From positions 620,001 through 684,000 of the forward strand of contig NZ_SAXU01000001.1 of assembly GCF_008016455.1 (NCBI RefSeq): DNA of 64,000 bases, in the 5' to 3' direction. Shown here piece by piece: positions 45,468 to 54,704 of this stretch (positions are counted from its first letter, which is position 1; each line of letters begins with the position of its first letter). The stretch is from Brachyspira aalborgi (GTDB taxonomy: Bacteria; Spirochaetota; Brachyspiria; Brachyspirales; Brachyspiraceae). Made by a program: the position numbers and the translations under genes. The notes below the pieces were generated by a model. It had not been told where the DNA came from, searched no databases, and worked only from the letters and a program-made list of their open reading frames with translations.

Positions 45468-45606
45468 ATCTTTGTCATTGCGAACCGAACAGAGTGGGGC
45501 GTGGCAATCCACATTTAAGTAAGAAAGTTAATTTTAGAAATTTAGTCTCATTAATAAATGAATTTTATTAAAAGTAAATTACTTCAGACAAAGCCCCCAA
45601 GATTAC
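45468..45606 (+). repeat. Degenerate dispersed intergenic repeat, copy 2
   Basis: The 476-base gap between rny and the DUF4340 gene (45262-45737) has no gene. It holds a G+C-richer element that begins GTCATTGCGAACC and includes GGCAATCCAC, AAAGTTAATTT and a 19-base block (45557-45575) identical to the reverse complement of 19534-19552. Copy 1 lies inverted. Outside it the spacer is plain A+T-rich DNA. Confidence 0.65.
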
Positions 45607-45737
45607 TATATTTTTACGAAATTAAAAAATTAAAAAATCATATAAATAATACTTTACAATTTTCATTATTCATAGTATATTAAATTAATTAATTTTATAA
45701 TTTTAATTTATTTAATAAAAAAAGGAGATATTATTTA

Positions 45738-46640
45738 ATGTCTAATATAAATAAAAAATACGCGATTCTTTCGTCAATAATAGTAATTCTTGCGGTTATT
45801 TTAGTATTAACTATATTATTAAAAAATAGAGGTTATTCGCTTCCGACTTTAAAAGCTATTAATTCCAATATAAGCGAAATAAAAATTAATAGAGGAACAA
45901 ACGAAACTTTATCTATAAAATTAAACGAAGGAAAATGGATTTTAAACGAAGAATATATTGCCGATTCGGATATTATCGAAAGTATGACAAACGCTCTTAA
46001 TTTGATTAAGCCCGTTGAGATAATTTCAAGAGGCGAAGACGATAAAGAAAAATACAAACTTTTAGAAGAAGAATTATTAACCGTTATAGCTATAGACAAT
46101 TCTTTAAAAGAATTAAGAAATATAAAATTCGGAATGAAAGCCACGCTCGGAAATAATGTTTACGCTCAAATCGATAAAGATAAAAATATATATTTGCTTG
46201 GAAATTTATCTTCAAATCCTAAAGATATATTCGATAAAAGCGAAGACGATATTATAAATAAAACTATTTCGTCTATAAGAAACGACAAAATAAATAAAAT
46301 TACCGTTTCGTATAATAATAAAGATTATACTTTAGAAAAATCGGAATCTATAAATTGGTTAAAAGTTTGGAATAATTCAACCGTAAAAGTTGACGATTTA
46401 TATAGCCCAATATATACGATAGCAAATTTTAAAGCGGACGGATTGATAAGAGAAAATTTAGATAAAAATTTAGCTTTATATAAAATTGAAATATTTGCAG
46501 ACAACGATTTTGTTTTATACGAAATTTTAAATAAAAATAATAATTATGAAGTTTCGCTTTCAAACGACAATAACAGATATTATATAAACGATGCGACATT
46601 TAGCAATTTAAAAGAAGCGATAGACAATATTATAAAATAA
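45738..46640 (+). CDS. DUF4340-domain membrane-anchored protein
   Basis: The 300-residue protein has an N-terminal membrane helix (about 9-28) and an extracytoplasmic domain with the DUF4340 pattern: SEIKINRGTNETLSIKLNEGKWIL, then LKELRNIKFGM and a NIYLLGNL strand. DUF4340 proteins often accompany GldG-type ABC export genes, but none is adjacent here. A strong AAAGGAG precedes the ATG. It stands alone between the dispersed repeat and the convergent recR. Confidence 0.65.
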   Translation: MSNINKKYAILSSIIVILAVILVLTILLKNRGYSLPTLKAINSNISEIKINRGTNETLSIKLNEGKWILNEEYIADSDIIESMTNALNLIKPVEIISRGEDDKEKYKLLEEELLTVIAIDNSLKELRNIKFGMKATLGNNVYAQIDKDKNIYLLGNLSSNPKDIFDKSEDDIINKTISSIRNDKINKITVSYNNKDYTLEKSESINWLKVWNNSTVKVDDLYSPIYTIANFKADGLIRENLDKNLALYKIEIFADNDFVLYEILNKNNNYEVSLSNDNNRYYINDATFSNLKEAIDNIIK

Positions 46641-46644
46641 AAAT

Positions 46645-47247
46645 TTAATTCATATCGATTCTATCTAAAATACTTCTTGCCAAAGAACGAGAATCCGCGT
46701 TTTCTATATCGCTTGCCAAAGAAATTCCATAAGTTATTCTTGTTATTTTTCCGTTAAAATTATTATTTCTTAAAGTTTTGTATATAAAAGACGCCGTAGT
46801 ATCCGCTTCCAAAGACGCGCTGAAAGCTATTATTATTTCGTCTATATTATCGTTTATTCTTCCAACAAGTTCTTTTATTCTTATATCGCTTATTCCTATT
46901 CCTTTAATCGGCTCTATCAAGCCGCCCAAAACATGATAGATTCCGTTATATTCTTCCGTTTTTTCAATAGCCAATATATCGGGATAGGATTCCACTATGC
47001 ATATTTTTTTTTTATCTCTTTTTTCGCTTAAACATATAGGACAAATATTATTTTCGCTTAAAGAATAACATTCTTCGCATAATTTAATATTTTCATGCAA
47101 AGTCGATAACGATTTTGAAAATTCTTCCAAATATTCTTTATCGCTTTCAAATAAATATAAAGCGAGTCTCATTGCAGTTCTTCCGCCGATTCCAGGAAGC
47201 CTAGATATTATTTGAGTAAGTTTTTCTAAAGAAGGAGTTATATTCAA
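46645..47247 (-). CDS. recR: Recombination protein RecR
   Basis: RecR works with RecF and RecO to load RecA at gaps. The 200-residue protein has the helix-hairpin-helix LPGIGGRTAMRLALY, a zinc finger of four Cys (CEECYSLSENNICPICL), a Toprim domain (ICIVESYPDILAIEKT, YHVLGGLIEPIKG) and a C-terminal Walker B-like region. It lies 2 bases after the ybaB-like gene, the usual partner. Confidence 0.96.
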   Translation of the reverse strand: MNITPSLEKLTQIISRLPGIGGRTAMRLALYLFESDKEYLEEFSKSLSTLHENIKLCEECYSLSENNICPICLSEKRDKKKICIVESYPDILAIEKTEEYNGIYHVLGGLIEPIKGIGISDIRIKELVGRINDNIDEIIIAFSASLEADTTASFIYKTLRNNNFNGKITRITYGISLASDIENADSRSLARSILDRIDMN

Positions 47248-47249
47248 AA

Positions 47250-47639
47250 TTAATCTCTTTTGTCTTCTTCGTCTTTCTCTAATTCGTCCATCATACTATT
47301 AACTTTCGACATAATCTCTGGACTTATAGAATCTAAAGAAAAACTTAAAATTGGCTTTCCGTTTTCAAATCTAACCGAAGACATTTTTGCAAGGTCGCCG
47401 AAAACTTTATTTAAATCTTGAGCGTCAAATTTAATTTTATCGTTAGAGCTATGATTTAATTCTTTTATTTTAGAAATAGCTTCGTTTACGCTTGAAGTTA
47501 ACATCTCTTCCAAAAGTTCTTTCTGTTCTTTAGTTAAAAGGCTTTCGTCTATAGTTAAATCCGTAATATTATAAGATTTATCTATTGTTAAAGATATAAG
47601 ATTTCCTGGCGAACTATGTTTAATTGTGTTATCGCTCAT
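47250..47639 (-). CDS. YbaB/EbfC-like nucleoid-associated protein, atypical ends
   Basis: The 129-residue protein has the YbaB core LISLTIDKSYNITDLTIDES followed by EQKELLEEMLTSSVNEAISKIKEL, and it precedes recR as YbaB genes usually do. It lacks the N-terminal coiled-coil helix that standard YbaB (about 105 residues) uses to form the tweezer-like dimer, and instead has about 60 extra C-terminal residues with an acidic end. It may bind DNA differently. No alternative upstream start restores the helix. Confidence 0.7.
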   Translation of the reverse strand: MSDNTIKHSSPGNLISLTIDKSYNITDLTIDESLLTKEQKELLEEMLTSSVNEAISKIKELNHSSNDKIKFDAQDLNKVFGDLAKMSSVRFENGKPILSFSLDSISPEIMSKVNSMMDELEKDEEDKRD

Positions 47640-47736
47640 TTAATACTCCTGATATTAATAATAAAATAATATATATCTTTTTTCATTATTTTTCAATTAT
47701 AAATATTTGTATTTTTTATTTAATTAAAATAAACAA

Positions 47737-47764
47737 TTGACATATTTTTTTAATACTATAATAT
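47737..47764 (+). promoter_or_regulatory. Promoter of the outer-membrane protein gene
   Basis: TTGACA (47737-47742) is followed after 16 bases by TAATAT (47759-47764). The ATG at 47797 has an AAAGGAG ribosome site. Confidence 0.55.
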
Positions 47765-47796
47765 ACTCATTATAAAATTATTAAAGGAGTTTTAAA

Positions 47797-48561
47797 ATGA
47801 AATATTTAAGAAAAATTTTTACAACAATAGCATTAATGACAATTTTTAGCGTTTCGGTTTTTGCAAAAAGCGGTTTTGAATTCCACTATAACGCTTTGCT
47901 TGGAGTCGGAGTTAGTTTTCCAACGACAAGTATGAAAGACATGGGATTTAAAAACGATATAGGATTTGACGGGACAGGTTTATTTCAAATTGGATATATG
48001 CGTCAAGTTAAAGAAGGTTTTGGAATAAGCTATTTATTAGAATTGGGTTATAATTTCAGCTCTTATACCATTTCTGGAAAACCAGATTTTAATAGCATAG
48101 TTTCGGATGCATTAAACGAAATGTTTGGCATAAATATTAATCCTAATCAAGTGGGAATGCCTAACGATATTTCGGTAGCTCTCGATTTTACTTTTTATAA
48201 TATTCAAGTCGGTTTATTTCCTAAATTCAATTTCGGAAATTTTTCAATCGGAATCGGCGGAGGAATCAAAATCCCTGTGATTGGCGAAATGTCTGTAACC
48301 GCAACCGCTATCAATGTCGAAGAAACTCAAAAATTAAGCAGAACCGATATAGCGGATATGTTCAATCCTCCAATTTTCGGATATGTAAAAACTTCTTTAG
48401 CTTATTCGTTTTATCTTACCGATAAAGTCGCTCTCGATGTGGGATTATATTTGAGCTACGATATTATGCAATTTATAAACGAAGGAGGAAAAGACGAATA
48501 CGGCGGAACTCTCAATACAGGAATAATATTCGGACTTAAATTTGGAGGAAAAGTCGATTAA
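47797..48561 (+). CDS. Outer-membrane-type beta-barrel protein, paralogue C
   Basis: The 254-residue protein has a signal peptide (about 1-22, cleavage after VFA) and a barrel-like pattern. It contains GNFSIGIGGGIKIPVIG, a shortly following LSRTDIADMF, and a late LYLSYDIMQF segment, which match the two tandem genes at 996-2356 in order and spacing, so the three belong to one family. This copy has its own promoter and terminator and a strong ribosome site. Surface exposure is inferred. Confidence 0.7.
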   Translation: MKYLRKIFTTIALMTIFSVSVFAKSGFEFHYNALLGVGVSFPTTSMKDMGFKNDIGFDGTGLFQIGYMRQVKEGFGISYLLELGYNFSSYTISGKPDFNSIVSDALNEMFGININPNQVGMPNDISVALDFTFYNIQVGLFPKFNFGNFSIGIGGGIKIPVIGEMSVTATAINVEETQKLSRTDIADMFNPPIFGYVKTSLAYSFYLTDKVALDVGLYLSYDIMQFINEGGKDEYGGTLNTGIIFGLKFGGKVD

Positions 48562-48584
48562 TCATAAATAAATAATTTAAAATA

Positions 48585-48622
48585 AAAACGGGCGGGAATT
48601 AATCTCATCCGTTTTATTATTT
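48585..48622 (+). terminator. Terminator of outer-membrane protein gene
   Basis: AAAACGGGCGGG (48585-48596) pairs with CTCATCCGTTTT (48604-48615) with two G-T pairs and one mismatch, followed by ATTATTTATTT. Confidence 0.7.
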
Positions 48623-48640
48623 ATTTAAATGCGATTAAAA

Positions 48641-49459
48641 TTAAACATTAATTACAGAATTTACTCTTTCATCCGTTATAGCTTTTGTCGGGCATTTAGC
48701 TATGCTTTCGTCAGTAAGGCAATAATCTTCATAGTTAACTATAGCAAGATAATTATCTATTTTCATTCCGCCTTCTTTTGTCGCTTTAACGCAAATGCTA
48801 CATCCAATGCATGCTCTATCGCATGATTTTTTGGCTATAGGACCTTTATCTTTAGATTTGCAATAAACATGATATTTTTGAGAGACAGGATGAATCTCTA
48901 TAAGTTTTTGAGGACAGGCTTTAACGCATGCATTACAAGAAACGCATTTATCTTCCACTATAATTGGAATTCCCGTTTCGCTTTTGACAATCGCCCCAAA
49001 CTCGCAAACTTTCATACAATCGTAAAAACCTACGCATCCGTAAGTGCAATCTCTATTTCCTCCCGACATAACCGCAGAAACGCAAGTCTCCGCTCCGTTA
49101 TAAACTTTATTTGTTTTAGCGATTCCTTCATGTCCATGACAGAAAATATACGCTCTCGTTCTCTCTTTTTGAGGAGGTGCGACTTTTCCCAAATAATTAG
49201 CGACTTTTGAAGCCGTATCCGCTCCGCCAACAGAACAACCATCAAGAGGAGCTTTTTCATCAACCAAAGCTTTTGCAAATTGAGCGCAACCTGGAAATCC
49301 GCAACCGCCGCAATTAGCGCCTGGCAAAATTTCCGTAAGTTCCGCAACTCTTTCATCCGTTTCAACTTTAAATATTTTAGAAGAAAATATTAATATAATC
49401 GCAAGTATTAAAGTTATTAAAGCAGCCGATATAGACGCTATAGTTATTGTAGTAATCAT
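48641..49459 (-). CDS. rnfB: Rnf complex iron-sulfur subunit RnfB
   Basis: RnfB carries electrons in the Rnf complex, which couples ferredoxin:NAD+ electron transfer to ion pumping. The 272-residue protein has an N-terminal membrane helix, the [4Fe-4S] domain with GANCGGCGFPGCAQFAKAL, and ferredoxin-type Cys clusters (CVSCNACVKACPQ and CIGCSICVKA). I start at the ATG at 49459, 9 bases after AAGGA. It is the last gene of rnfEAB here. Confidence 0.95.
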   Translation of the reverse strand: MITTITIASISAALITLILAIILIFSSKIFKVETDERVAELTEILPGANCGGCGFPGCAQFAKALVDEKAPLDGCSVGGADTASKVANYLGKVAPPQKERTRAYIFCHGHEGIAKTNKVYNGAETCVSAVMSGGNRDCTYGCVGFYDCMKVCEFGAIVKSETGIPIIVEDKCVSCNACVKACPQKLIEIHPVSQKYHVYCKSKDKGPIAKKSCDRACIGCSICVKATKEGGMKIDNYLAIVNYEDYCLTDESIAKCPTKAITDERVNSVINV

Positions 49460-49498
49460 AATCAAATATCCTTAATTTAAATTAAACTATTTTTTATT

Positions 49499-50077
49499 TT
49501 ACTTAATGATTCCTGAAAATCCGTAAAATATTAAAGCCAATATTCCCGCGGTTACAAAAGGCATTGAAGGACCTTTAAATGCTTCGGGTATATCCGCAGT
49601 TAACAATCTCTCTCTTATGCTAGCCATTATTACAAGAGCTAAAGTAAATCCGATTCCCGCTCCTAAAGCGAAAACTATATTTTCTATAAAGCCATATTGA
49701 TATAAAACTCCAAATAAAGCCAAACCCAATACGCAGCAATTAGTCGTTATCAATGGAAGATAAATTCCTAAAGCTAAATATAAACCTTCGCTTGTTTTTT
49801 TAATAACTATTTCAACAAATTGAACTAAAGCCGCTATAACTATAATAAAAAGTATAGTTTGCAAAAATTCAATTTTAAAAGGCGCTAAAATATAATATTG
49901 AATTACCCAACTAACCGCAGCCGTCAAAACCAAAACAAAAGTTACGGCAATTCCCATACTTATAGCCGAGTCAAGTTTATTTGAAACGCCCAAAAATGGA
50001 CATATTCCTAAAAATTTAGTTAATACAAAATTATTAACCAATACCGTTGCAATGAATAAAAATATTAAATTTGTCAT
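49499..50077 (-). CDS. rnfA: Rnf complex membrane subunit RnfA
   Basis: RnfA is one of the two related six-helix subunits that form the core of Rnf. The 192-residue product shows NNFVLTKFLGICPFLGVSNK near the N-terminus and YLPLITTNCCVLG in the middle; the Cys residues in these half-helices are conserved in RnfA/RnfE and hold an iron-sulfur site. The start is set at the ATG at 50077 after AAGGAG. It lies between rnfE and rnfB. Confidence 0.95.
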   Translation of the reverse strand: MTNLIFLFIATVLVNNFVLTKFLGICPFLGVSNKLDSAISMGIAVTFVLVLTAAVSWVIQYYILAPFKIEFLQTILFIIVIAALVQFVEIVIKKTSEGLYLALGIYLPLITTNCCVLGLALFGVLYQYGFIENIVFALGAGIGFTLALVIMASIRERLLTADIPEAFKGPSMPFVTAGILALIFYGFSGIIK

Positions 50078-50095
50078 AATCAATTTCTCCTTAAA

Positions 50096-50752
50096 TTAAG
50101 CCTTTTGAGATTTTTTAGAATCAATAGTTCTTTTTATCGCTATTAAAACAGCCAAAGTAAAGAAAGCTCCTGGCGCCATAATCATAACTACCCAAGGAGT
50201 CGTTACTTCGTTATAAGCGTTTAATGCAAAAGGAAGCGAGGTTTCTATAAAATTTCTTATAGAACCTACTATATCCATACCAAGCCAACTTCCATTTCCT
50301 AATAATTCTCTTATAGAACTTAAAAGCAATAAAGCTATAAAAAAACCGCAACCGTTTCCCAAAGCGTCAACTATGCTTGGAACTATTCCGTTTTTATTTG
50401 CAAAAGCTTCCGCTCTTCCTAATATAATACAGTTTACCGTTATTAAAGGAAGATAAGCTCCTAAAGCAAGAGATAAAGTATAGAATTTAGCTTTCATTAT
50501 AATATCGGTTAATGTAACGAAAGCGGCTATAACTACAATGTATCCCATTATTCTAACTTCGTTTGCATAAGCTTTTTTCAAAATAGAAATTAAAGCGGAA
50601 GAACAAACCAAAACGAATATAGTGGCAACGGACATGCCGATAGCGTTTTCTACGCTGCTCGTCACCGCCAAACTAGGACACATTCCAAGAATCTGAACGA
50701 AAGTAGGATTATTTTTCCATACTCCGTCTATAAATACATCAGAATTTTTCAT
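50096..50752 (-). CDS. rnfE: Rnf complex membrane subunit RnfE
   Basis: RnfE is the inverted partner of RnfA. The 218-residue product has NPTFVQILGMCPSLAVTSS and YLPLITVNCIILGRAEAFA, with six helices. It is the first gene of the cluster, with a 149-base spacer before it and the divergent lepB gene beyond, so rnfC, rnfD and rnfG do not precede it. The order E-A-B matches the tail of the usual CDGEAB operon. Confidence 0.95.
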   Translation of the reverse strand: MKNSDVFIDGVWKNNPTFVQILGMCPSLAVTSSVENAIGMSVATIFVLVCSSALISILKKAYANEVRIMGYIVVIAAFVTLTDIIMKAKFYTLSLALGAYLPLITVNCIILGRAEAFANKNGIVPSIVDALGNGCGFFIALLLLSSIRELLGNGSWLGMDIVGSIRNFIETSLPFALNAYNEVTTPWVVMIMAPGAFFTLAVLIAIKRTIDSKKSQKA

Positions 50753-50901
50753 AATATTTAACCTTTATTTAATTTTAATGATTTATAATTATATTAACAT
50801 AAATATTTATTTTTTCAAGTATCTATATATTCTATAATTGATATTTTATCTAAAATATTATATAATTCTACATTAATATTTTTATTTATATAGGGCTTAA
50901 A

Positions 50902-51969
50902 ATGGAAAATCCAATAAAAAATATTACAGAAACAATAACGGGCGAGTGCAGAAATTTTAAACATACCTTAAAAGAAATTCTCTACGCCATAGTTATAGTT
51001 TTTATAATAAATACTTTTTTAATTCAAAATTATCAAATACCTACGGGTTCTATGATTCCAATAATAATGCCAGGCGATAGATTATTTGCAAACAGATTCG
51101 TTTATGGAGTTAAGTTTCCGTTTACTGACGGACTTTTAGGTTATAGGCTTCCAAAAATAAAATCGCCTCAAAGGGGAGATTTGGTTGTTTTTAGAGCGCC
51201 GCCATCTTCGACATTTGGATGCGAATCTTCAATGCCTTATTATGAGCCTTCGCCTTTTGTTCAATTAATTAAACTTCCCGTTATGATATTTTCGATTACG
51301 CCGTTTACTTGGGACCCGAGATTTTTATTAGCCGATTTTATAGGAGAAAAACTTACGGGCGGAAAACATTTAGCGCCAATGCCTTTATTTTTCGGACTTA
51401 AAGCGGTTGATTTAGACCCAAGAAAAGAATTCGTAAAGAGAGTTATAGCGACTGCGGGAGAAACCGTTGAATTGAGAGATAAAAATATATTTATAGACGG
51501 AAAGCAAATAGAAGACAAATGGGGATATTTCTTTTACGGCGAGAGAGAATTTTATCCAATTATAGATATATACGGACCTGTTTATGTTCCTAAAAAAGGA
51601 GATATAATTATATTCAAAAAAATTATGGATAGAGCGGATTATTATAACGATTTAAGTTCTTTTGAAGTTTATATAAATGATAAAGTTGTAAGCGATGATG
51701 TAAAATTATGGTTTTGGATGAATGTATATATTCCAAACGCTAATTCTAAAGGGATGCAGAGCGAAAACGGAGAAAAAGAATTTATATATACAGTTCCCGA
51801 AGATTATTTTTTTGTAATGGGAGATAATAGAGACCAAAGTTGCGATAGCAGAATGTGGGGATTAGTTCCTTATAGATTAATAAAAGGACAGCCAATGATT
51901 GCTTGGATACAATCGAAAAGACCTGACGATGTTAAACAGGGATTTTTTAAATATTTTATAATAAAATAA
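50902..51969 (+). CDS. lepB: Signal peptidase I
   Basis: LepB removes signal peptides from exported proteins at the outer face of the inner membrane. The 355-residue protein has a membrane helix (about 24-42), the catalytic Ser50 in IPTGSMIP, a substrate-pocket segment RGDLVVFRAP, the catalytic Lys in FVKRVIATAGE (about 179) and the C-terminal MGDNRDQSCDSRMWG box. It is larger than minimal LepB owing to insertions between these boxes. An unknown 546-residue gene follows after 17 bases. Confidence 0.95.
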   Translation: MENPIKNITETITGECRNFKHTLKEILYAIVIVFIINTFLIQNYQIPTGSMIPIIMPGDRLFANRFVYGVKFPFTDGLLGYRLPKIKSPQRGDLVVFRAPPSSTFGCESSMPYYEPSPFVQLIKLPVMIFSITPFTWDPRFLLADFIGEKLTGGKHLAPMPLFFGLKAVDLDPRKEFVKRVIATAGETVELRDKNIFIDGKQIEDKWGYFFYGEREFYPIIDIYGPVYVPKKGDIIIFKKIMDRADYYNDLSSFEVYINDKVVSDDVKLWFWMNVYIPNANSKGMQSENGEKEFIYTVPEDYFFVMGDNRDQSCDSRMWGLVPYRLIKGQPMIAWIQSKRPDDVKQGFFKYFIIK

Positions 51970-51986
51970 ATTAATTAGAAAATAAT

Positions 51987-53627
51987 ATGTATGAACAAAT
52001 TTCGGCGGATACTCTAAAAGAATTATTTAAAATTTGGAAAGTAAAAAATATAGAAGAGTTAGAAAATAAAACCTCAAATATTTCTATTGTTTCTTTCAAA
52101 TTTTATGAGCTTTCAATAGAATGTAAAAATATAATTTATCATTTAGTAAAAAATTGCGATAAAGAATTAAGTTCTATAGATGTCGCTTATTCGCTTCATT
52201 ATAATCCTAAACACTTGCCTGCATTTCTTGATATTGTGGAAGAAATAAAAGAATCTGGTTTTTTATATGTCAAAATGAGAAGAAGAAGATTAAATTCTGG
52301 AGACGATATATTATATTTAATTCCTAAAGTAAAAGAGATTATAGAAAATATAATTTTAGAAGAATTAAAGATTAAAAATTTTATCGATATTCAATATAAT
52401 TCAAATATATATAAAAAATATTTAAAAGATATAATTTCCATACATGAAAGCGGCGGAATATTTGAAAAAAATAAATTAAATATAGAAGACGAAGATTTAT
52501 TAGCTTTATGCAAGGCAAATATATTCTGCGTTTATTTTTACGGCGAAAATTTTAAAACTTATATTGGAATAAATAATAATCAAGTTATAGAAAAAATAGA
52601 AAAAAGTTATGACGAAAATATTCCTTCTTCAGTTTTTATTTACAATCATTTTAATATATTAAACGATATAGAAACTTTGATTTATGAAGCCGATATGCAA
52701 AAACTAAATGTTTATGATATTAACATTAAATTTTTAAGCGAGAATATCGATTCAAAAACTATAATAAATATATGTTATAAATCTAATTTAATAAAAATCG
52801 ACAATAAAGGATTTATTTTTTTGGAATACGATAATATAAAAAATTATTTAGCTCAAGATATAGAAACGAGAATAGATTTTATATTAAAAAATTCTTATAA
52901 AAATTATTTGCCTTATAACGAAAAAATTTTAAAAATATTGAAAGACGAAGATATTATTTCAAAATCAAAATTATTTTTGAAGTTAAAAGAAAAATATAAT
53001 ATTATTCTTAATTCGGAAGAATTTAATAATATTTTATATTCTATGTTTTTATTAGGATTTTTAGAAGCTTCTTTTTATGAAAGCGCGATTATATCTTTAA
53101 GAAATCTTTATTATAGCGATAGTTCCGTAAAAAAATGTTTTGTAAACGGAAATTTTGAAATAACTTTAATTAATCATAATTTATTTTCAAACGATTTTAT
53201 TTATATGTGCAATTTATATTTTGAACTTGATAATAACGAAACGGTTTATACTTATTCTATGACTGAAGATAAAATTTTAAAAGGAAAAACTATAATTAAT
53301 AATCCCGATTCAAAATATAGTTTTTATAATTTTTTAAATATTCTAAAAAATACATTTGAAAAGAATTCGATAAATATTCCAAAACATATTGAAACGAATC
53401 TTAAAAGATGGTATGAAAGAGGAATAATATCTTCAATATACGAAAATGTCACTCTTATAAATATAAAAAATCAAAATAAACTTGAAGAGATAATTTGCGA
53501 GGCTAAAAGAAAAGGAATAAATATAATTAAAATAAACGAAGAGTTTGCCATAGTAAAATCAACTTCTATAAATAATAAAAGTTTAATTAAATTTTTAAGA
53601 CAGAGAAAGATAATAATAAATTTTTAA
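51987..53627 (+). CDS. Hypothetical protein between lepB and queA
   Basis: The 546-residue protein has no signal peptide or membrane segment and is rich in Asn, Ile and Lys. The N-terminal third has a helical, winged-helix-like pattern (VAYSLHYNPKHLPAFLDIVEEIKES, then a basic RMRRRRLN-like stretch). The C-terminal part (LKRWYERGIISSIYENVTLI then IKFLRQRKII) reminds me of the domain associated with XPB/Ssl2-like helicases, but no helicase motor is present. It lies between lepB and queA with short spacers (17 and 18 bases), so it is probably in the same transcript. Function unknown. Confidence 0.55.
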   Translation: MYEQISADTLKELFKIWKVKNIEELENKTSNISIVSFKFYELSIECKNIIYHLVKNCDKELSSIDVAYSLHYNPKHLPAFLDIVEEIKESGFLYVKMRRRRLNSGDDILYLIPKVKEIIENIILEELKIKNFIDIQYNSNIYKKYLKDIISIHESGGIFEKNKLNIEDEDLLALCKANIFCVYFYGENFKTYIGINNNQVIEKIEKSYDENIPSSVFIYNHFNILNDIETLIYEADMQKLNVYDINIKFLSENIDSKTIINICYKSNLIKIDNKGFIFLEYDNIKNYLAQDIETRIDFILKNSYKNYLPYNEKILKILKDEDIISKSKLFLKLKEKYNIILNSEEFNNILYSMFLLGFLEASFYESAIISLRNLYYSDSSVKKCFVNGNFEITLINHNLFSNDFIYMCNLYFELDNNETVYTYSMTEDKILKGKTIINNPDSKYSFYNFLNILKNTFEKNSINIPKHIETNLKRWYERGIISSIYENVTLINIKNQNKLEEIICEAKRKGINIIKINEEFAIVKSTSINNKSLIKFLRQRKIIINF

Positions 53628-53645
53628 ATATTAACCTAAATTATT

Positions 53646-54704
53646 ATGATAGATTATTTGAATAAAGAAACTTATAATTTTTATTTACCTGAAGAATTAA
53701 TTGCCACTAATCCAAATCATAAAAGAGATAATTGCAAATTAATGACAATGAATATTAAAACGGGAGAAATCGAACATAAAATTTTTTACGATATAATTGA
53801 TTATCTTAAAAAAGACGATATTTTAATTTTAAACGATAGCAAAGTTATACCAGCAAGAATATTTGCAAAAAAAAATACGGGCGGAATTGTTGAAATTCTA
53901 CTTTTGCAAAAAAAAGATTCTGACGAAAGTTATTGGGAATGTTTAATAAAAGGAAAAAATATAAAAGAAAAAGACATTTTATATTTAGATTATGATAATA
54001 TAAAAGCGATTATTGAAAAAGATAATATATCTACAAAATTAATTAAATTTTCAAAACCGTTAAATAACGATATTTTAGAGAATATAGGCAATATTCCTCT
54101 TCCGCCTTATATAATTCAAAATAGAAAAAAAAAAGGAGAAAAAGAATATACTGAAAACGATAAAGAATTTTATCAAAATATTTTTGCTAAAAACGAGGGA
54201 AGCGTTGCATCTCCGACTTCGGGACTTCATTTTACAAAAGAACTTTTAGATAAAATAAAAAATAAAGGAATAAAAATTTGTTATATAACTTTGCATGTTG
54301 GTTTTTCAACTTTTAATCCGCTTAAAGAAGATAATATTAAAAATCATATAATGCATAAAGAAAAATTTTTAATCGAAAAAGAAACTGCAGATATAATTAA
54401 AGAATCTAAAATAAACAAAAAAAGAATAGTAGCATGCGGAACAACTGTCGCTAGAGTTTTAGAAAGCGAATTTGATAACGGAAATTTTAAGAGATTGAAA
54501 GGAGAAACAGATATATTTATTTATCCGCCTTATAAGTTCAAATGCATTGACGCTTTAATAACGAATTTCCATACTCCGCATTCGACTCTTTTAGCTATGG
54601 TAAGCGCGTTCGCTGGATACGATAATATAATGAAGTCTTATAAAAACGCTATAGAAAATAATTATAGATTTTTTTCTTATGGCGATGCTATGTTTATGTA
54701 TTGA
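53646..54704 (+). CDS. queA: tRNA preQ1 ribosyltransferase-isomerase QueA
   Basis: QueA transfers the ribose part of S-adenosylmethionine to preQ1 in tRNA, making epoxyqueuosine. The 352-residue protein has LPEELIATNP near the start, DILILNDSKVIPARIF, SVASPTSGLHFT and the late HTPHSTLLAMVSAFAG box. A run of ten A (54125-54134) inside the gene could slip. It ends the lepB-unknown-queA run. A weak hairpin (GCAAAAAA/TTTTTTGC, 54734-54756) lies after it. Confidence 0.95.
   Translation: MIDYLNKETYNFYLPEELIATNPNHKRDNCKLMTMNIKTGEIEHKIFYDIIDYLKKDDILILNDSKVIPARIFAKKNTGGIVEILLLQKKDSDESYWECLIKGKNIKEKDILYLDYDNIKAIIEKDNISTKLIKFSKPLNNDILENIGNIPLPPYIIQNRKKKGEKEYTENDKEFYQNIFAKNEGSVASPTSGLHFTKELLDKIKNKGIKICYITLHVGFSTFNPLKEDNIKNHIMHKEKFLIEKETADIIKESKINKKRIVACGTTVARVLESEFDNGNFKRLKGETDIFIYPPYKFKCIDALITNFHTPHSTLLAMVSAFAGYDNIMKSYKNAIENNYRFFSYGDAMFMY

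Noticed and set aside
54125-54134. Run of ten A in queA as a phase-variation tract
   Set aside because: Long A runs are expected in such A+T-rich Lys codons, and queA is a housekeeping gene.
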